The notes beneath the pieces were generated by a model. It was not told the origin of the DNA, did no database searches, and worked only from the letters and a program-made list of their open reading frames with translations. Made by a program: the position numbers and the translations under genes. Shown piece by piece: positions 12,241 through 22,716 of a DNA stretch of 64,000 bases. How positions within the stretch are numbered: the stretch's first letter is position 1; each line of letters opens with the position of its first letter. Source of the stretch: Castor canadensis (Eukaryota; Chordata; Mammalia; Rodentia; Castoridae); assembly GCF_047511655.1 (NCBI RefSeq), contig NC_133390.1:160887583-160951582 (forward strand), read 5' to 3'.

Positions 12241-12344
12241 TATGAGTATTTTGCCCATCTAATCTTGGTAACAAAAATATTTGGACCCCTGGGTTATAAA
12301 AGAATTAAAATAGTAAACTTGTGTATTATTCAAGGAAGTAGCGT

Positions 12345-12440
12345 GGTGTGTAAACTGGAGTCAAGGGGGACAGGGTTACTTCTGCCAGTTCTTGCTGGAG
12401 TTCTTTCCTCTACGAAATGGGGATAATCAAGAACACCAGG
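12345..12440 (+). mobile_element. MIR fragment, plus orientation
   Basis: The run from the 'gcgtggtgtgtaaactggag' segment to 'ctctacgaaatggggataat' follows the MIR order in the sense direction. Confidence 0.5.
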
Positions 12441-12869
12441 CGATAGTAGTGAATTCATCCAACAGACCGAGTGAGTTTATACAGAAATCCTCAAACCAGA
12501 AGACCCTGAGTGGGGAATACTGTGTAAGACCCCCAAACAGCCTCACAAAACATGCAGAATTGTGCTCATTGGAGGGGTTGCCTTCCTAGTCCTGGCTACC
12601 ACATAGATATCAATTCTGAATAACCCAAAAGCTCCCTTCTATCATCAATAACACTGGTATTTTCCCTCTTTGATCTAATTTCTCATTTCAGATGTTGACT
12701 TCACAGCAGCAAATATTTGTTCAGCACCTCCTTACAATGACTTGAGGACAGAATAGGTCACTGGCTGAGTGCAAAGCCTCCCAGGTTTGGGTGGGTGGGT
12801 TGTTGCCCGTTTGTGTTCCAAGGCTAACTACCTGTCGATCTAGTGTAGTCCACTCTAGGCATCTTGTTC

Positions 12870-13020
12870 AACATTGGCCTTTGTCTTCTTGATGTCATTT
12901 CATTGCCTTTTAGCTTAGAGAAGTTCCCCCAGTAGACACTTGTTACACATTCAATTCCTTTCCCTGGTTTTTAATGAGCTCTTATCTCCCATTCAATTTT
13001 TAAAAATACTTAGCTGTTCT
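12870..13020. repeat. Diverged duplicated block, copy 2 (pair with 11330-11480)
   Basis: Homologous in order to 11330-11480: 'tcttcttgatgtcatttc', 'ccttttagcttag', 'cacttgttacacattcaatt', 'ggtttttaatgagc'. Confidence 0.5.
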
Positions 13021-13029
13021 GTTCTTTTC

Positions 13030-16000
13030 TTTAGCTACCCACCCCCCTTGAAAAGTTATGTGTTTCCAGTCCTCAAGTCCTATCTAACCCCCATAATCTC
13101 TTCATCTGCATCGTCCACCCCCCTCACTTTAAGCAGCCTTCTAACTTCCATTTGCGACTGGAGTGGTTAAGGTTAGGTCTGGACAGCAATAGGATGGGGA
13201 GCAAACCCTAGCTCTGCCCCTCATCCTGGACATGTGGCTTCATCTGTGGAACTACTTCTATGTAGCAGGTATAGTTGGGCCAACTTTAGGAAGTTCTATG
13301 AGGTTTCAGGGAGCTACTACTGGGAAACTGCTCATCAGGCCTGATTCAGAAAAGCACCAGCTAAATAAAACAAGAACAGTCCAAATGGGTCACTTCTACT
13401 TCTCCATCTCTCTCCCTTCAAAGCTGGAAGAAGCAATCTGTGCCTCTCCTCTTCCATGGCAATGTGGTATTTGCCTTCATCACTCTGCTGACCCTGGTAA
13501 GGACAAGACCCCTAACTTATCCAGTGGTAATAATTGCCATAGGAGACCACATTCTTTTTCAACCCCTTCCCCTGTGACACCTTCTCTTTGGGCAAGCTTC
13601 TGGCCATCTCCTCATCTGGCTGGCATCTAAGCAGTAGAGCAGGAATGCAAAGGTAAGTGGGAGCCAGACTGTGAACACTGACTGCTCCATAATTACAAAG
13701 AGCTCCATCCTCTAGGTAGAAGGGGAAAATAAAAGTTGAGCCAAAACCCACAGAATATGACCCATTGGTAAGGAAGCCCCAATGGTGGGCTGAAAGCAAA
13801 GAGATATCTGGTGCAACTTATCAGCCAGAGATGATTGCATCTAAATTAAGAGAAAAAAGAATTAAGAGGATGGGAAAGTTTAAGGGGCCAGACTGAGAGG
13901 ACTAGAAGTGAGGCAGTACAGTCATTACCAGGGGTGGGAGGCCCAACACAACCTCACTGATTTGGGGCATCATTCATCACCCAGTATTAGTTGCAGTAGC
14001 TGTGGTGTGTGCCACAGTCTGTGGACTCCAGTTCTGGTCAGTTAAAATGGAACCACATGGTCACTTTTTCGTGACTGTGGAAATAAGGACTGGTTCACAT
14101 TTGACCAGTAGGTGAAAACAAACAAAACCAAAAGCCAGCCATCATAAAAGCAGTCCCCAAGCAGCCTAATCCCCACAGTACTGCATCCGAGTCTGGGCTA
14201 CACTAAGGCTGGATCTTTCCTCAAGGCGGACAAGAGCAGGGAGCCAGAGTCAGGAGTAAAATCTGGGTGATGTGCCCACAGGGACAAGCATGTGTGTGGC
14301 AGTGGGGTGAGGGTGGAAGAAAGGTAGTTCTAAGACCATCACTGTAGTACATATGCTCACGTTCTGTGAGGGCACAAGATGGACATGCAAAGATGATCAA
14401 TGCGGATAACCATCTCAGTTTGTGGTCCGTCAGAGCTTAGGAATCATCAGTCAACCTGGCCTAGCTGTAAATGTCGGGGAATGCCACAGAGCCTCTCATC
14501 AGAACTTCCATTAGCTATGAAACAGGGTGGTGGTCCTGTCTTTACTCCTGCCAGCTCACCTGTCTTCCAGGGTCCAGGGAGGTGCTCATAAAAGCATAAA
14601 AGTAGAAAAGCCTGGAAAGTTCCAGGGCATGGGGCAGGTAGATACAGAAATTTGCTTACATCCAGGTCCTAATGGGTGTTTACCACACATGGACTACTGT
14701 CACAGAGAGGATGCTGGGCTATAGTCTTTATAAGGTTCTTCTCACATATCTTTGTTCAAAATTCTAGTCTGAGGCTTGAAAATTTCTGTTGCTTCAGAGT
14801 TGCCAACAGAAGATTTGGGAGGCAATTCCCTTCCTTCTAGGAAAGATCAGCCATTGAACTCTTCAGGGAGTCTAATGACTGACTAATCGAGCCATTCATT
14901 TATCCACCCATGGGGCTGGCCAACCAATAGGTACTATGCCAGGCCTAGTAGGGTGGGTTGTGTACCTGGTCAAGGAACAAACACTGCCCCTATCCTAAGG
15001 GTTGTACAGGGCCTTAAGGATGAAGCGAAGGAAATGGGATGACAGGCAACAGAGAACCACTGAAGAGCTTTGTCTGTCTTCTTCCCTCACAGACCTGTCC
15101 ACAGCTGTCTTGGCTATATGCTAACATTCTTGACAATTCTGCACACAAGAAATTTGAAGTTTATTCTTTAATGTAAAATTCTTTGATTAAATACCTGATT
15201 ATCTTAACATACTTTCAACCAGTGTCTTCTCTAAGACTGAAGTGACAAAGAATAAAGGTCACCAATGTCTCATGGAAGATGGCTTTGGAAACTTTAAAGA
15301 CTTTCTGGTTCAGCCCCCCTCTCCTTGATTTATAAATGGGAAAACACAGGCCTAGAATAGAACGAGTAGAAGAGAGCAAGGTCACATGGGAAATGGGTGA
15401 GCCTAGCCCAGGGTCTTATTTATCTCCTGTCTCCACCAGTGTGGGGCAGGGGACTGGCAGAGGTAGTGAGCTGCCCAAGTGTAGGCTGTCCAGGAAAAAG
15501 AAGTGAGAGGCCAGAAGCACCCAAAGGATTAGCCTTTGGAGACAAAGCATTCTCATACAGATCCATGTCAGATTGGCTCCTCCTGAAGGAGGCAGACAGG
15601 CAGGGATTACTTTCTAAAACAGCCCAGTATAAGCCAGTGGCAGGGGCCACAGAACAGAGGGAATGACACTATGGAGGCCTTGCCTTGAGATGAATGCTTA
15701 GGTAGGTCTTATAGTTTCTATTTTAGAATGAAAAAACTGAGGCTCAGGGAGGTGTAGCCACAAAGGCAGAGCATAAGGCCTGGGGCTCCTTGAAGCCTCA
15801 CATCAGAGTTCTCTGGTCTACCTGGTGGCCAGTGAGTGAGTGCCTTTCCCATTATCCCAAAGGAAGATGGTCTTCTATCTGAAACCTTCAGGTGCTGCTT
15901 GGCAAGCCTCTCCCCTGCTCCTTGAGCCTGATCTACAATCAAAATTGCTCTCAATACACTCAGTTCTGCCTGCCGAAGTCCAGCAGACCAAACTCGTCCT

Positions 16001-17690
16001 TCAGCCTACCCTTCACCTGCCCTTCCCTCCCCACCATGGCTGTGCCTTAGATCTTCTCATTCCCAGGGATCTAGACGGGGCAGTGGCCTTCTTGACAGCT
16101 CTGATACTTCCACTGCTCCTTAAATGTTGCTTGACTGGCTTGCCTTCCATCTACCTTCAGTTCCTTACTGCGATGATTCCCATTCAGTTGGAAACTAGAG
16201 TTCTTAGGAATGGGTTTGGGAGCCTGCCACCAGCAGTTTAGCCATGGAACCTCCCTCCTTAATATCATCCAATGGTTAGTGCTCTAGCTTTAAACACCCT
16301 GATCTCTTTTTCCCCAAAAGCCTTCTAGGTTCTGATCCTAAGGCAGCCAGATACTGATGGTCCTTCATTTTACTTTCAGCCCAGTCTCTTTAATCTGTAA
16401 GCACAGAGATGCTTGATTACATGGTAAGAAGCAACATCTCATTTATCACTTCACTGCTCAAACATTCAGCCTTGGTCTTAGGGTCTCAGCCTAAATGTCA
16501 ATCCTAACCAGGCCTGCATCAGATCTCTCCAGAGATCTGTAGCACCTGCCAGTCCCTAGTCATGTATTTCTGGGATTATTTGCTCAATGTTATCCCCTTT
16601 CTCATTAGCCCAGAGGACTCCCTGATGGCAAAGACCATCCACTGTAGTCCCAAGGCCTAGTCCTGCATGAGGTTCTCACAAGCAGGAGGATCCCTTATGG
16701 GACATGCCCTTTAGGAATTTGGTCACTAACGAAGAGAAAGTGTGCCTTTCAGTACTGATAACAGCAGTACCATTCCATGGGAAGCTGAGTGAAGTGTTCT
16801 AGGCAAGGGATCTCCAGGGAGAACAAAGAAATCCAGGAAAGCTTCCTGACACAGAGGCATATCTGGGCTCACATGGTACACTGACAGCAAAGCGTAAAGC
16901 ACATGCAGGCTGTCCCAAAGTACCCTGCCACCTACTCAGAGCTCAGCTACCTTCTTTAAGTGGGTGCAGGAGGACCCTAAGATCTTGAGAGAAAGAACTC
17001 CCAGGATATCAGGGCTGGGAAAACTTTTAGATCATATTTTACCTGTAAGGAAACTGAGCCTTAGAGCAAGGCATCTTTCTGGAGGCTGGTTACTAGGCAC
17101 CACATGAGGAGTCACGGTGAACAATGGAAAGGTAGCCTATGATTTTTCTAAGGCCTGGTGACCCTACTTTTGCAGAAGAGGTATCTTCTTTTTGTTTTCC
17201 TGACAGGCATTTCAAGAAGAGGGGTGGGTGCTAGGCAAGGTGGGAAGCACTGCCAGACAGATAGAATGCTGATTTGGCAGGCACCTTGGGTGGGTTACAG
17301 GCTCCCTGTTGAAAGGGACACAAATCTTTCAGAGGGGGGTTTGTATATGACTCTCAAAGTAGGCTGACCTAAAACAGAAAGCTGCTTTCAAAGGGATGGC
17401 AAAATAAGCAATAATCTTGGCTTCGTTTATATCCAGGTGCCTCCACAGGAGAGTAGGGACACAAAAGCCTTTGTTTGTTTAGTTTGTTTTTGGAATTTGC
17501 CAATTGTCTATTTTGTTAAGTCTTCCCACTAGGATAGTTATCATGAGGTCCTGGGGAGTGAGGCCTGGGTCTTGCCCTGAAATCCCCAGCAAGCTTGGTA
17601 CAGGGGCTCAGTGTTTGTTGAACAAACCATCCTCTCCATATGTACAACTCAGCTTGTTCAGCCTCTGCAAAACCACGATACAAATCCAGG
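13030..17690. other. Intergenic, no gene recognised; scattered MIR pieces
   Basis: The stretch lies 3' of BLCAP. Reversed MIR cores are visible near 15330-15395, 15715-15780 ('aaaaactgaggctcagggag') and 17035-17075 ('aaggaaactgagccttagag'). The open frames at 13232-13630 and 15840-16241 have no recognisable domain and no convincing splice borders, so I do not call them genes. Confidence 0.45.
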
Positions 17691-17940
17691 CACCCAGAAA
17701 AGAATACAGAGAAAAACACCAAAGAATCAGGTAGAAAAAATACCCATCAGATAAAAATAAAAGTTTGATTCTTTAAAAGCACCTCTAAAACAGACAAATC
17801 TTTAGTTAAGTTTTAATCAAGAGAAAGCCAGATCAGCAATGCCAGGAATGAAAGAAGTGATGATGGGCAATTAGAAAGAGCAAGAGAAAACTGCATACAA
17901 TTTTACAGTAATGAATTAAAGTCTAAGTAAGACAGGTGAT
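17690..17940 (+). mobile_element. L1 ORF2 fragment
   Basis: The A-rich text 'tttgattctttaaaagcacc ... aatgccaggaatgaaagaag ... caattttacagtaatgaatt' follows the order of an L1 ORF2 segment in plus orientation, with stops throughout. Confidence 0.6.
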
Positions 17941-18622
17941 CTCCCATGAACTTACCAAAACCCTTTCACGATTGTTCTCTCAGGAACTCCACACAACAGC
18001 CCTGTGCCTTGGCAGGCAGTGCTCCTAGTCTGTCTTCTGGAGGGAGGAAAGATTCAGAGGCAGATGCCCTGCACAGGCTTTCCTGCCATCTTACCAGGCA
18101 TGGCCATGGAAGCATGAGCACACCTATGACATGGAACCAAACTACTCTTGTGCTTCTAGCCAATGCTTGAAGTCTGCTGGGTGGACAGCCAGTCTTATTT
18201 ATTTTTCCACTTAAAATGCCATGAGGGGTTTTACTTTATTTTTACTTCAAAAACAGCACCATAAAAATCCTTGATGATTAGAGCCCCAGCTGTCTTAAGT
18301 TGTTTGTCAAGGGATCGGTTACTTAAATCTCCTATGGGGGAAACAATTTCAGGCGGGAAGCCATAGGAGTTGAGAAACCAAAGTCTCATCTCTGAAAACT
18401 TTCAGACTCCCTCCTGTTCACGGCCTAGCCTGGCCTGCTCCCCCTCCCCCAATCCCACCATCTGCTCTCCAGAGAGCAGATCAAATTTTCAGGCTAAGGT
18501 ACTCTGGCGCCAAGAACTTGGCCCCTCTATGCTACTCCCTGCCTCCCACCAACTCAGAAATCCAACACCAAGACCCAAATGGACTGCAGCCACATGAGAC
18601 CACAAAGTAAAGTTTATAAAGC

Positions 18623-18628
18623 TTTATT
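18623..18628 (-). terminator. BLCAP: BLCAP polyadenylation signal AATAAA
   Basis: TTTATT on the plus strand reads AATAAA on the minus strand, followed by T-rich then GT-containing DNA. It is the first canonical signal downstream of the BLCAP stop that fits the expected 3' UTR length. Confidence 0.7.
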
Positions 18629-20083
18629 AAACATTTCAAACAGCTGTGCAACGAACACACCAGAAATGAAAGTTCTAGAACAGCAGTCCAAATGTTTCAC
18701 AAGCATGGCCTCACAGTCCCATTCCCTAGATGGACTACCTCCAGTTCTGTCCTCTGCCTGGCCCACTTCCCTCACTCCTCAGACAAGAGAGAGGGATGGC
18801 TCCAACTGGCAAGACAACCATGCTGATCCCTGGTGGGCAGGGGCCAGGAGAAAGTCTCATTTGCCAACATTTGTTATTGAAGCGCAGAGAAAGAAAAAAG
18901 CAAGTGACAGTCACAAAGTCTTCCTGTGTATTCTTCGTAAGGTACAGTCTATATGCCCAGGAACGAAGAAGCTCCTGGCAGGAGGACGATGACCACTGCT
19001 CCCCTGTGTCTTGTCTGAACCATCTTGGAGTTCACTGTGCTGGTCACTCTGCAAGCCCCATGCTAAATAAAACTGCAGTGGTACCTACTACAACTAGCTA
19101 CTAGTAGATCTCAAATCAGAACACGTTCGTAAAGCTTCTTCAAAAAGAATACACACATGTACTTGTACACACGCATACACACAAACACACATACAGGGCA
19201 CACCAAAAAGTATCCAAACACCTATCGGGGGAGCGTGGATGCTATGAGCACACAAGTACTTTTCCATTCACACAGCTGGGGACTGCTGGATCTGTGTGAA
19301 CACACCACCCCCATCCTGCAGAGCATGCACAGGAGACAAAAGGAGGCCCCCCCTCTGGATGGCTGAGAAAGGCAGGAGGAAGGGCAAAGGAAACGAGGCT
19401 GGGCTAGAACGCATGAGCCCAGACACCCAGGTCAAAGAGCAACATCTATCTGTTGCTTCTTGCTTAAAATGAAACGGAGAAAATACTGGAGGTTCATGGA
19501 TAACAGTCAAGACATATTTCTGTCTAGCCTGCCAACAGGGAAAGAAGGATGAAAAAGCGAGGCTCTCGGGCGTCAGCAATCTCTTGAAATTCGAGATAAG
19601 TGCAAAAAACAAGCCCTGTCTTAGACAGGTACTCCCCAAAAAAGGAAATGGGTAGAGGAAACTAAAGGGAAGCAAGGAAAGGGACTGAGGAGTCAGTGAC
19701 ATTATGGGAAGGAAGGAGACCCTGATAAGGAGGGTCACATAAGTGACAATAAATCTGCCCAGGTTACACCAGGGTGGTTGACCAGGATGGGTGTGGACTC
19801 CTCGCAGTAATGAGGCGAGGGGGGTGGCCATCCCGCCGGCCAGGACCCAGATGGGACAGAACACACACAACCACAAGACCACCCACAACTATAGGACTCT
19901 ACAATAAAAGCACCAGCCAGTGCCATTATTCACATTATAAGGATAAAACATCACAGGCCAAAAAGGCTCCGTCAGGAATGTGGCACCCGCAGGCTGCGGG
20001 ATTTGAAACTCCAATGCTTTATGACCTATGTCAATGCCTCCCCTCCCGTCTTCTGCTTCCTTGGAAAGCTAAGAGGGCAGCTG

Positions 20084-20347
20084 TTAGGTGCCCACCACGC
20101 CAGGGTCGTGTGCGGATTCCGGAAGCGGGGAATCGGAGCAGTGGTACAGGAAACAGTTTCCCCAGCAGCTATAGCAGATGAGGAACAGGGCTGCCAGGAA
20201 AACCAAGGCACAAATCGTGCAAGGCTTCCGCTCCAGGAGGAAGCTGAGCAGGTAGAAGCCCATGAACATGGAGTGGCTGAACCACAGGGCGGGGTTGAGG
20301 GGCTTGGGGATGAGGAGGACGGGCAGCAGCCACTGGAGGCAATACAT
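20084..20347 (-). CDS. BLCAP: BLCAP apoptosis-inducing factor (bladder cancer-associated protein), 87 aa
   Basis: The 87-codon frame from ATG (plus 20345-20347) to TAA (20084-20086) gives a small Cys-rich membrane protein that I recognise as BLCAP/BC10, at full family length. It begins [19 protein letters not shown], with two hydrophobic segments at about residues 19-39 and 43-64. The polar tail carries an SPLP motif and ends in GVVGT. BLCAP is a growth-suppressing, apoptosis-promoting protein whose biochemical role is unsettled. The genomic codons are the unedited ones: Tyr2 (edited A at 20343), Gln5 (20334) and Lys15 (20304), all known ADAR recoding sites in other mammals. A matching inverted copy lies upstream in the intron (20812-20960). 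NNAT sits in the same intron on the opposite strand. No frameshift or stop interrupts the frame. Confidence 0.97.
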   Translation of the reverse strand: MYCLQWLLPVLLIPKPLNPALWFSHSMFMGFYLLSFLLERKPCTICALVFLAALFLICYSCWGNCFLYHCSDSPLPESAHDPGVVGT

Positions 20348-20540
20348 GATCTCTGCCGGGCAGGGCCTTCGTCAAGGCTGCCAGGCACTGCTGCAGGAAC
20401 CGACCTAATGGGAGCCAGCGGGTGCAGGCGGCTGCCCTCCGCTTTCTTCAACCCTCTCTCCAGGAGCTGAGCCGCTGTGCTCTCTGGCTGTCAGCCTGGG
20501 ATCACCAAGGCAGCAGGGATCCTGAAGAGAAAAGTCAACA

Positions 20541-20640
20541 CAACAGACAGACAGAACAGACAGACAGACAAAACCAAAAAAAAAAAAAACAAAAAACAAA
20601 AAACAAAAAACAAAACAAAACAGAAAAAAAACAGGAACAG
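20541..20640. repeat. Low-complexity (CAGA)n and (CAAAA)n tract next to BLCAP splice acceptor
   Basis: Short 'cagacaga' repeats at about 20550-20572 are followed by an A-rich CAAAA-type tract to about 20636. On the BLCAP transcript this reads as a T-rich run just upstream of the acceptor AG at 20522-20523, so it extends the polypyrimidine tract and may hold the branch-point region. Confidence 0.7.
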
Positions 20641-20811
20641 AATGTATGCTTATTTGGGGAAATGGATCATGGTTAACAACAGCAAATGTGAATGCCCTCT
20701 CCTCCCTACCCACCCATGGGAAGACTATTCCTCTCCAGGTCACCAATTAGGGAAGCCTCCTGAGGGTGTCTGCCCTGGGCTTCTATTGGGGGCTCTCAGG
20801 GAGGGCTTTGT

Positions 20812-20960
20812 GGCGGGTCTGCACAGTGGACTGGCTTTGCCTGGGCTCTGCCCAGCAGAGATCATGTATCGCCTCCTGGGGCTGCAGCCCGTCCTCAAAG
20901 GGCCCAGACCTCACAATGCCGCCCTGTGGTTGCCACAGGACACCAAGGGCTTCCTGCTGT
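20812..20960 (+). promoter_or_regulatory. BLCAP: Inverted partial copy of BLCAP exon start; likely editing-site complementary sequence
   Basis: On the plus strand this block resembles the BLCAP coding strand. It shares 'gcagagatcatgtat', 'gcctcc', 'cccgtcctc' and 'gccctgtggtt' in the same order as the exon (about 20255-20395, minus). In BLCAP pre-mRNA it is therefore the reverse complement of the exon, lies about 520 nt upstream of the start codon, and can form a long hairpin. At the known edited adenosines the predicted partner is U for Tyr2, A for Gln5 (A-A mismatch) and C for Lys15 (A-C mismatch), which suits ADAR. The splice acceptor lies in the loop, so editing would have to precede splicing. 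Seen: the inverted homology. Known: BLCAP is edited and the duplex is reported to involve intronic sequence. Inferred: this block is that partner. Confidence 0.8.
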
Positions 20961-22440
20961 GCCCCCGTGTGGTAAGGAAGGGTTCTGTATCTAGTTTCTC
21001 ACTGAGCAGTAGGTGCGGTACTGAAAGGAGTGACAAGTTAAAGCAGTCTTTGCTGCACTGCTGGGCTGGAAATGACAGGCAATGGATCCTGGCAAGCTCT
21101 GGGACAGCACAGTAGAAGTGGCAATAAATATTTTGTTTTAAGATGGGAGCCTGGACCAAACTTGCCTTTATCAAATAGCCTCATATCATTTTGCCAAAAC
21201 CAGCCAACTTCTTTAAAAGTCAATGTAGAAAAAAAAAAATCGCTTTGCTACTTTGACCAAACTGAACTCACTTGGATCATTACACCTCCATCTGCTGCTG
21301 GCATTGTATAAAACCCTGACCTCTATGAGCTTTTAATCAAAATTAATTTCTTATCCACATAGGGGCAAATGCCAGTTTGTCTCTGTGCCAGGTAGCTTGC
21401 TGCAGAAAGGTGCTTTCCGCTAGTCACTGGTACACTGGGGCCCTGCTGGCTGACCACCTTTTGGTCTTCACACTGGCAGAGCCCACACTCCGGGAGGAAT
21501 CCACAGGACGAGCTCTCAGAGAGGGACCCAAGAGATGCTTGGAGAGGGACCTGCAAACCTGTGCTCTGTGCTCCGCTAGGGATTTGCAAGACGGGTGTGC
21601 TCAGAAGGGCTGGCTTCACCTTGATACCAAACTATGCCAGTCATAACCTTTGACGGCCGTAGTGGGTAAAACCCAGGTCCGTACTCCAGCTACCTGGCGC
21701 AAACCGTACAAAGAACCATGCTGGCTGAGGCAGGCCCACCACTGCCCGGGGGAGGGGAGCGGAAGACAGAGGTGGACATGAAGTGTCCACAGAAAACTAC
21801 CCCCGAACACGTTCTGACCACTTGTTGGTAGAGCTCATTCCTTCAGCACACATAAAGGTTGCCAATCTTTCCGCATCCCTCCTGTGGAGCAGATCTTACT
21901 GCTTTTGCACCCAGAGCACAGTGCCCTGGCCCAGCTTCCCTACGATAGCCACCACCGCCACAGATCCCGATCTCCTCGTCACGGTTAAGAGGGGACACGG
22001 AGAATCAGGGAAGGGTTTCATGCTGAGGCCCTTCTCACAGCAGAGGATATGGGCTTAATACTCAAATTAGGAAGAGTGCTAAGCGGGGGTGTGGGGTGTG
22101 TGTGTGGGTAACGCCAAGGCTCCTAGAAGGGGTCTCTATTTCTATTTTGCTCACAGGACAGATGACCCCTCCCTAACTTCGGTTTTCCATCTGTGTCAGA
22201 GGTGCCTTCTGGCGCGGCAGTGAACTCGTCTTGAATTTGTAGCCAAGGCTTGCAGAGAGAGGCACTACGCCAAAAGGCTTGCACCCCTATATGCGACCCA
22301 GGCATGACGCCCCTCCATTTTACACCGAAATTCAAAAGCGGGCAGGGTGGAATCTTCTGGAAGGGGGCTAAGATGGGACTCAGGAGGCAGGGGTCGGTGT
22401 GGAAAGAGCAGATGGATTATTTTTTTTCTGCCCTAGCGAA
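20961..22440. other. BLCAP intron / NNAT upstream region, no gene seen
   Basis: This DNA lies between the BLCAP hairpin partner and the NNAT promoter. It is largely free of recognisable repeats. Short open frames on both strands (for example 21377-21646 and 22250-22537) have no recognised product. The last few hundred bases become GC-richer as they approach the NNAT CpG island. Confidence 0.5.
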
Positions 22441-22449
22441 TGAGGAGTA

Positions 22450-22560
22450 CCCCCCCCCCGCCACCCCTCATGAACCTCCCACCTCGCCCCCCCCCCGAAA
22501 GCGCGCATGCGCACTTAGGTGGCGGGAGAGTACTTAAGGCGCGGCCACCGCTGCTGCGGC
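22450..22560 (+). promoter_or_regulatory. NNAT: NNAT proximal promoter
   Basis: Two C runs (22450-22459 and 22487-22496) precede a palindromic NRF1-type site GCGCATGCGC at 22503-22512 and a TATA-like 'tacttaaggc' at 22531-22540. Transcription probably starts about 20-30 nt later, near 22560, giving a short 5' UTR before the ATG at 22645. The region is the upstream edge of a CpG-rich stretch that continues to about 23040. In other mammals the NNAT CpG island is a maternally methylated imprinted DMR. Confidence 0.65.
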
Positions 22561-22644
22561 AGTGCGCCCAACAGCGGACTCTGAGAGACCAGAGGACTTC
22601 AGCGAACCCTCACTCTAGCCCACCCACCCACAACTCTCGGAACC

Positions 22645-22716
22645 ATGGCGGCAGTGGCGGCAGCCTCGGCAGAACTGCTCATCATCGGCTGGTACATCTT
22701 TCGCGTGCTGCTGCAG
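22645..22716 (+). CDS. NNAT: NNAT coding exon 1
   Basis: ATG stands in a strong context (accATGg) and 24 codons follow, ending ...FRVLLQ. The donor GTAAGT begins at 22717, a consensus 5' splice site. The sequence around the ATG (AACCATGGCGGCAG) also resembles a YY1 site. Confidence 0.96.

Larger units (their letters stand above)
18603..20521 (-). other. BLCAP: BLCAP large terminal exon (5' UTR end, full CDS, 3' UTR)
   Basis: On the minus strand the exon starts after a good splice acceptor, with pyrimidine tract 'cttttctcttcag' and AG at 20522-20523. It carries about 170 nt of 5' UTR, the whole coding frame (20347 down to 20084) and a 3' UTR of about 1.48 kb. The UTR ends at an AATAAA on the minus strand (plus positions 18623-18628), so cleavage is expected near 18603. 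The layout, with one coding exon preceded by a non-coding exon, is that of mammalian BLCAP. The 3' UTR contains no long repeat. Confidence 0.85.

Noticed and set aside
20003-20470. Open frames antisense to BLCAP (plus and alternative minus frames)
   Set aside because: They overlap the conserved BLCAP frame and are its shadows; no independent protein family is recognisable.
20477-21115. 212-codon plus-strand frame containing the BLCAP-like block
   Set aside because: It starts in a (CAGA)n/(CAAAA)n low-complexity tract and passes through the inverted BLCAP copy; it has no splice or promoter support and the homology is explained by RNA pairing.
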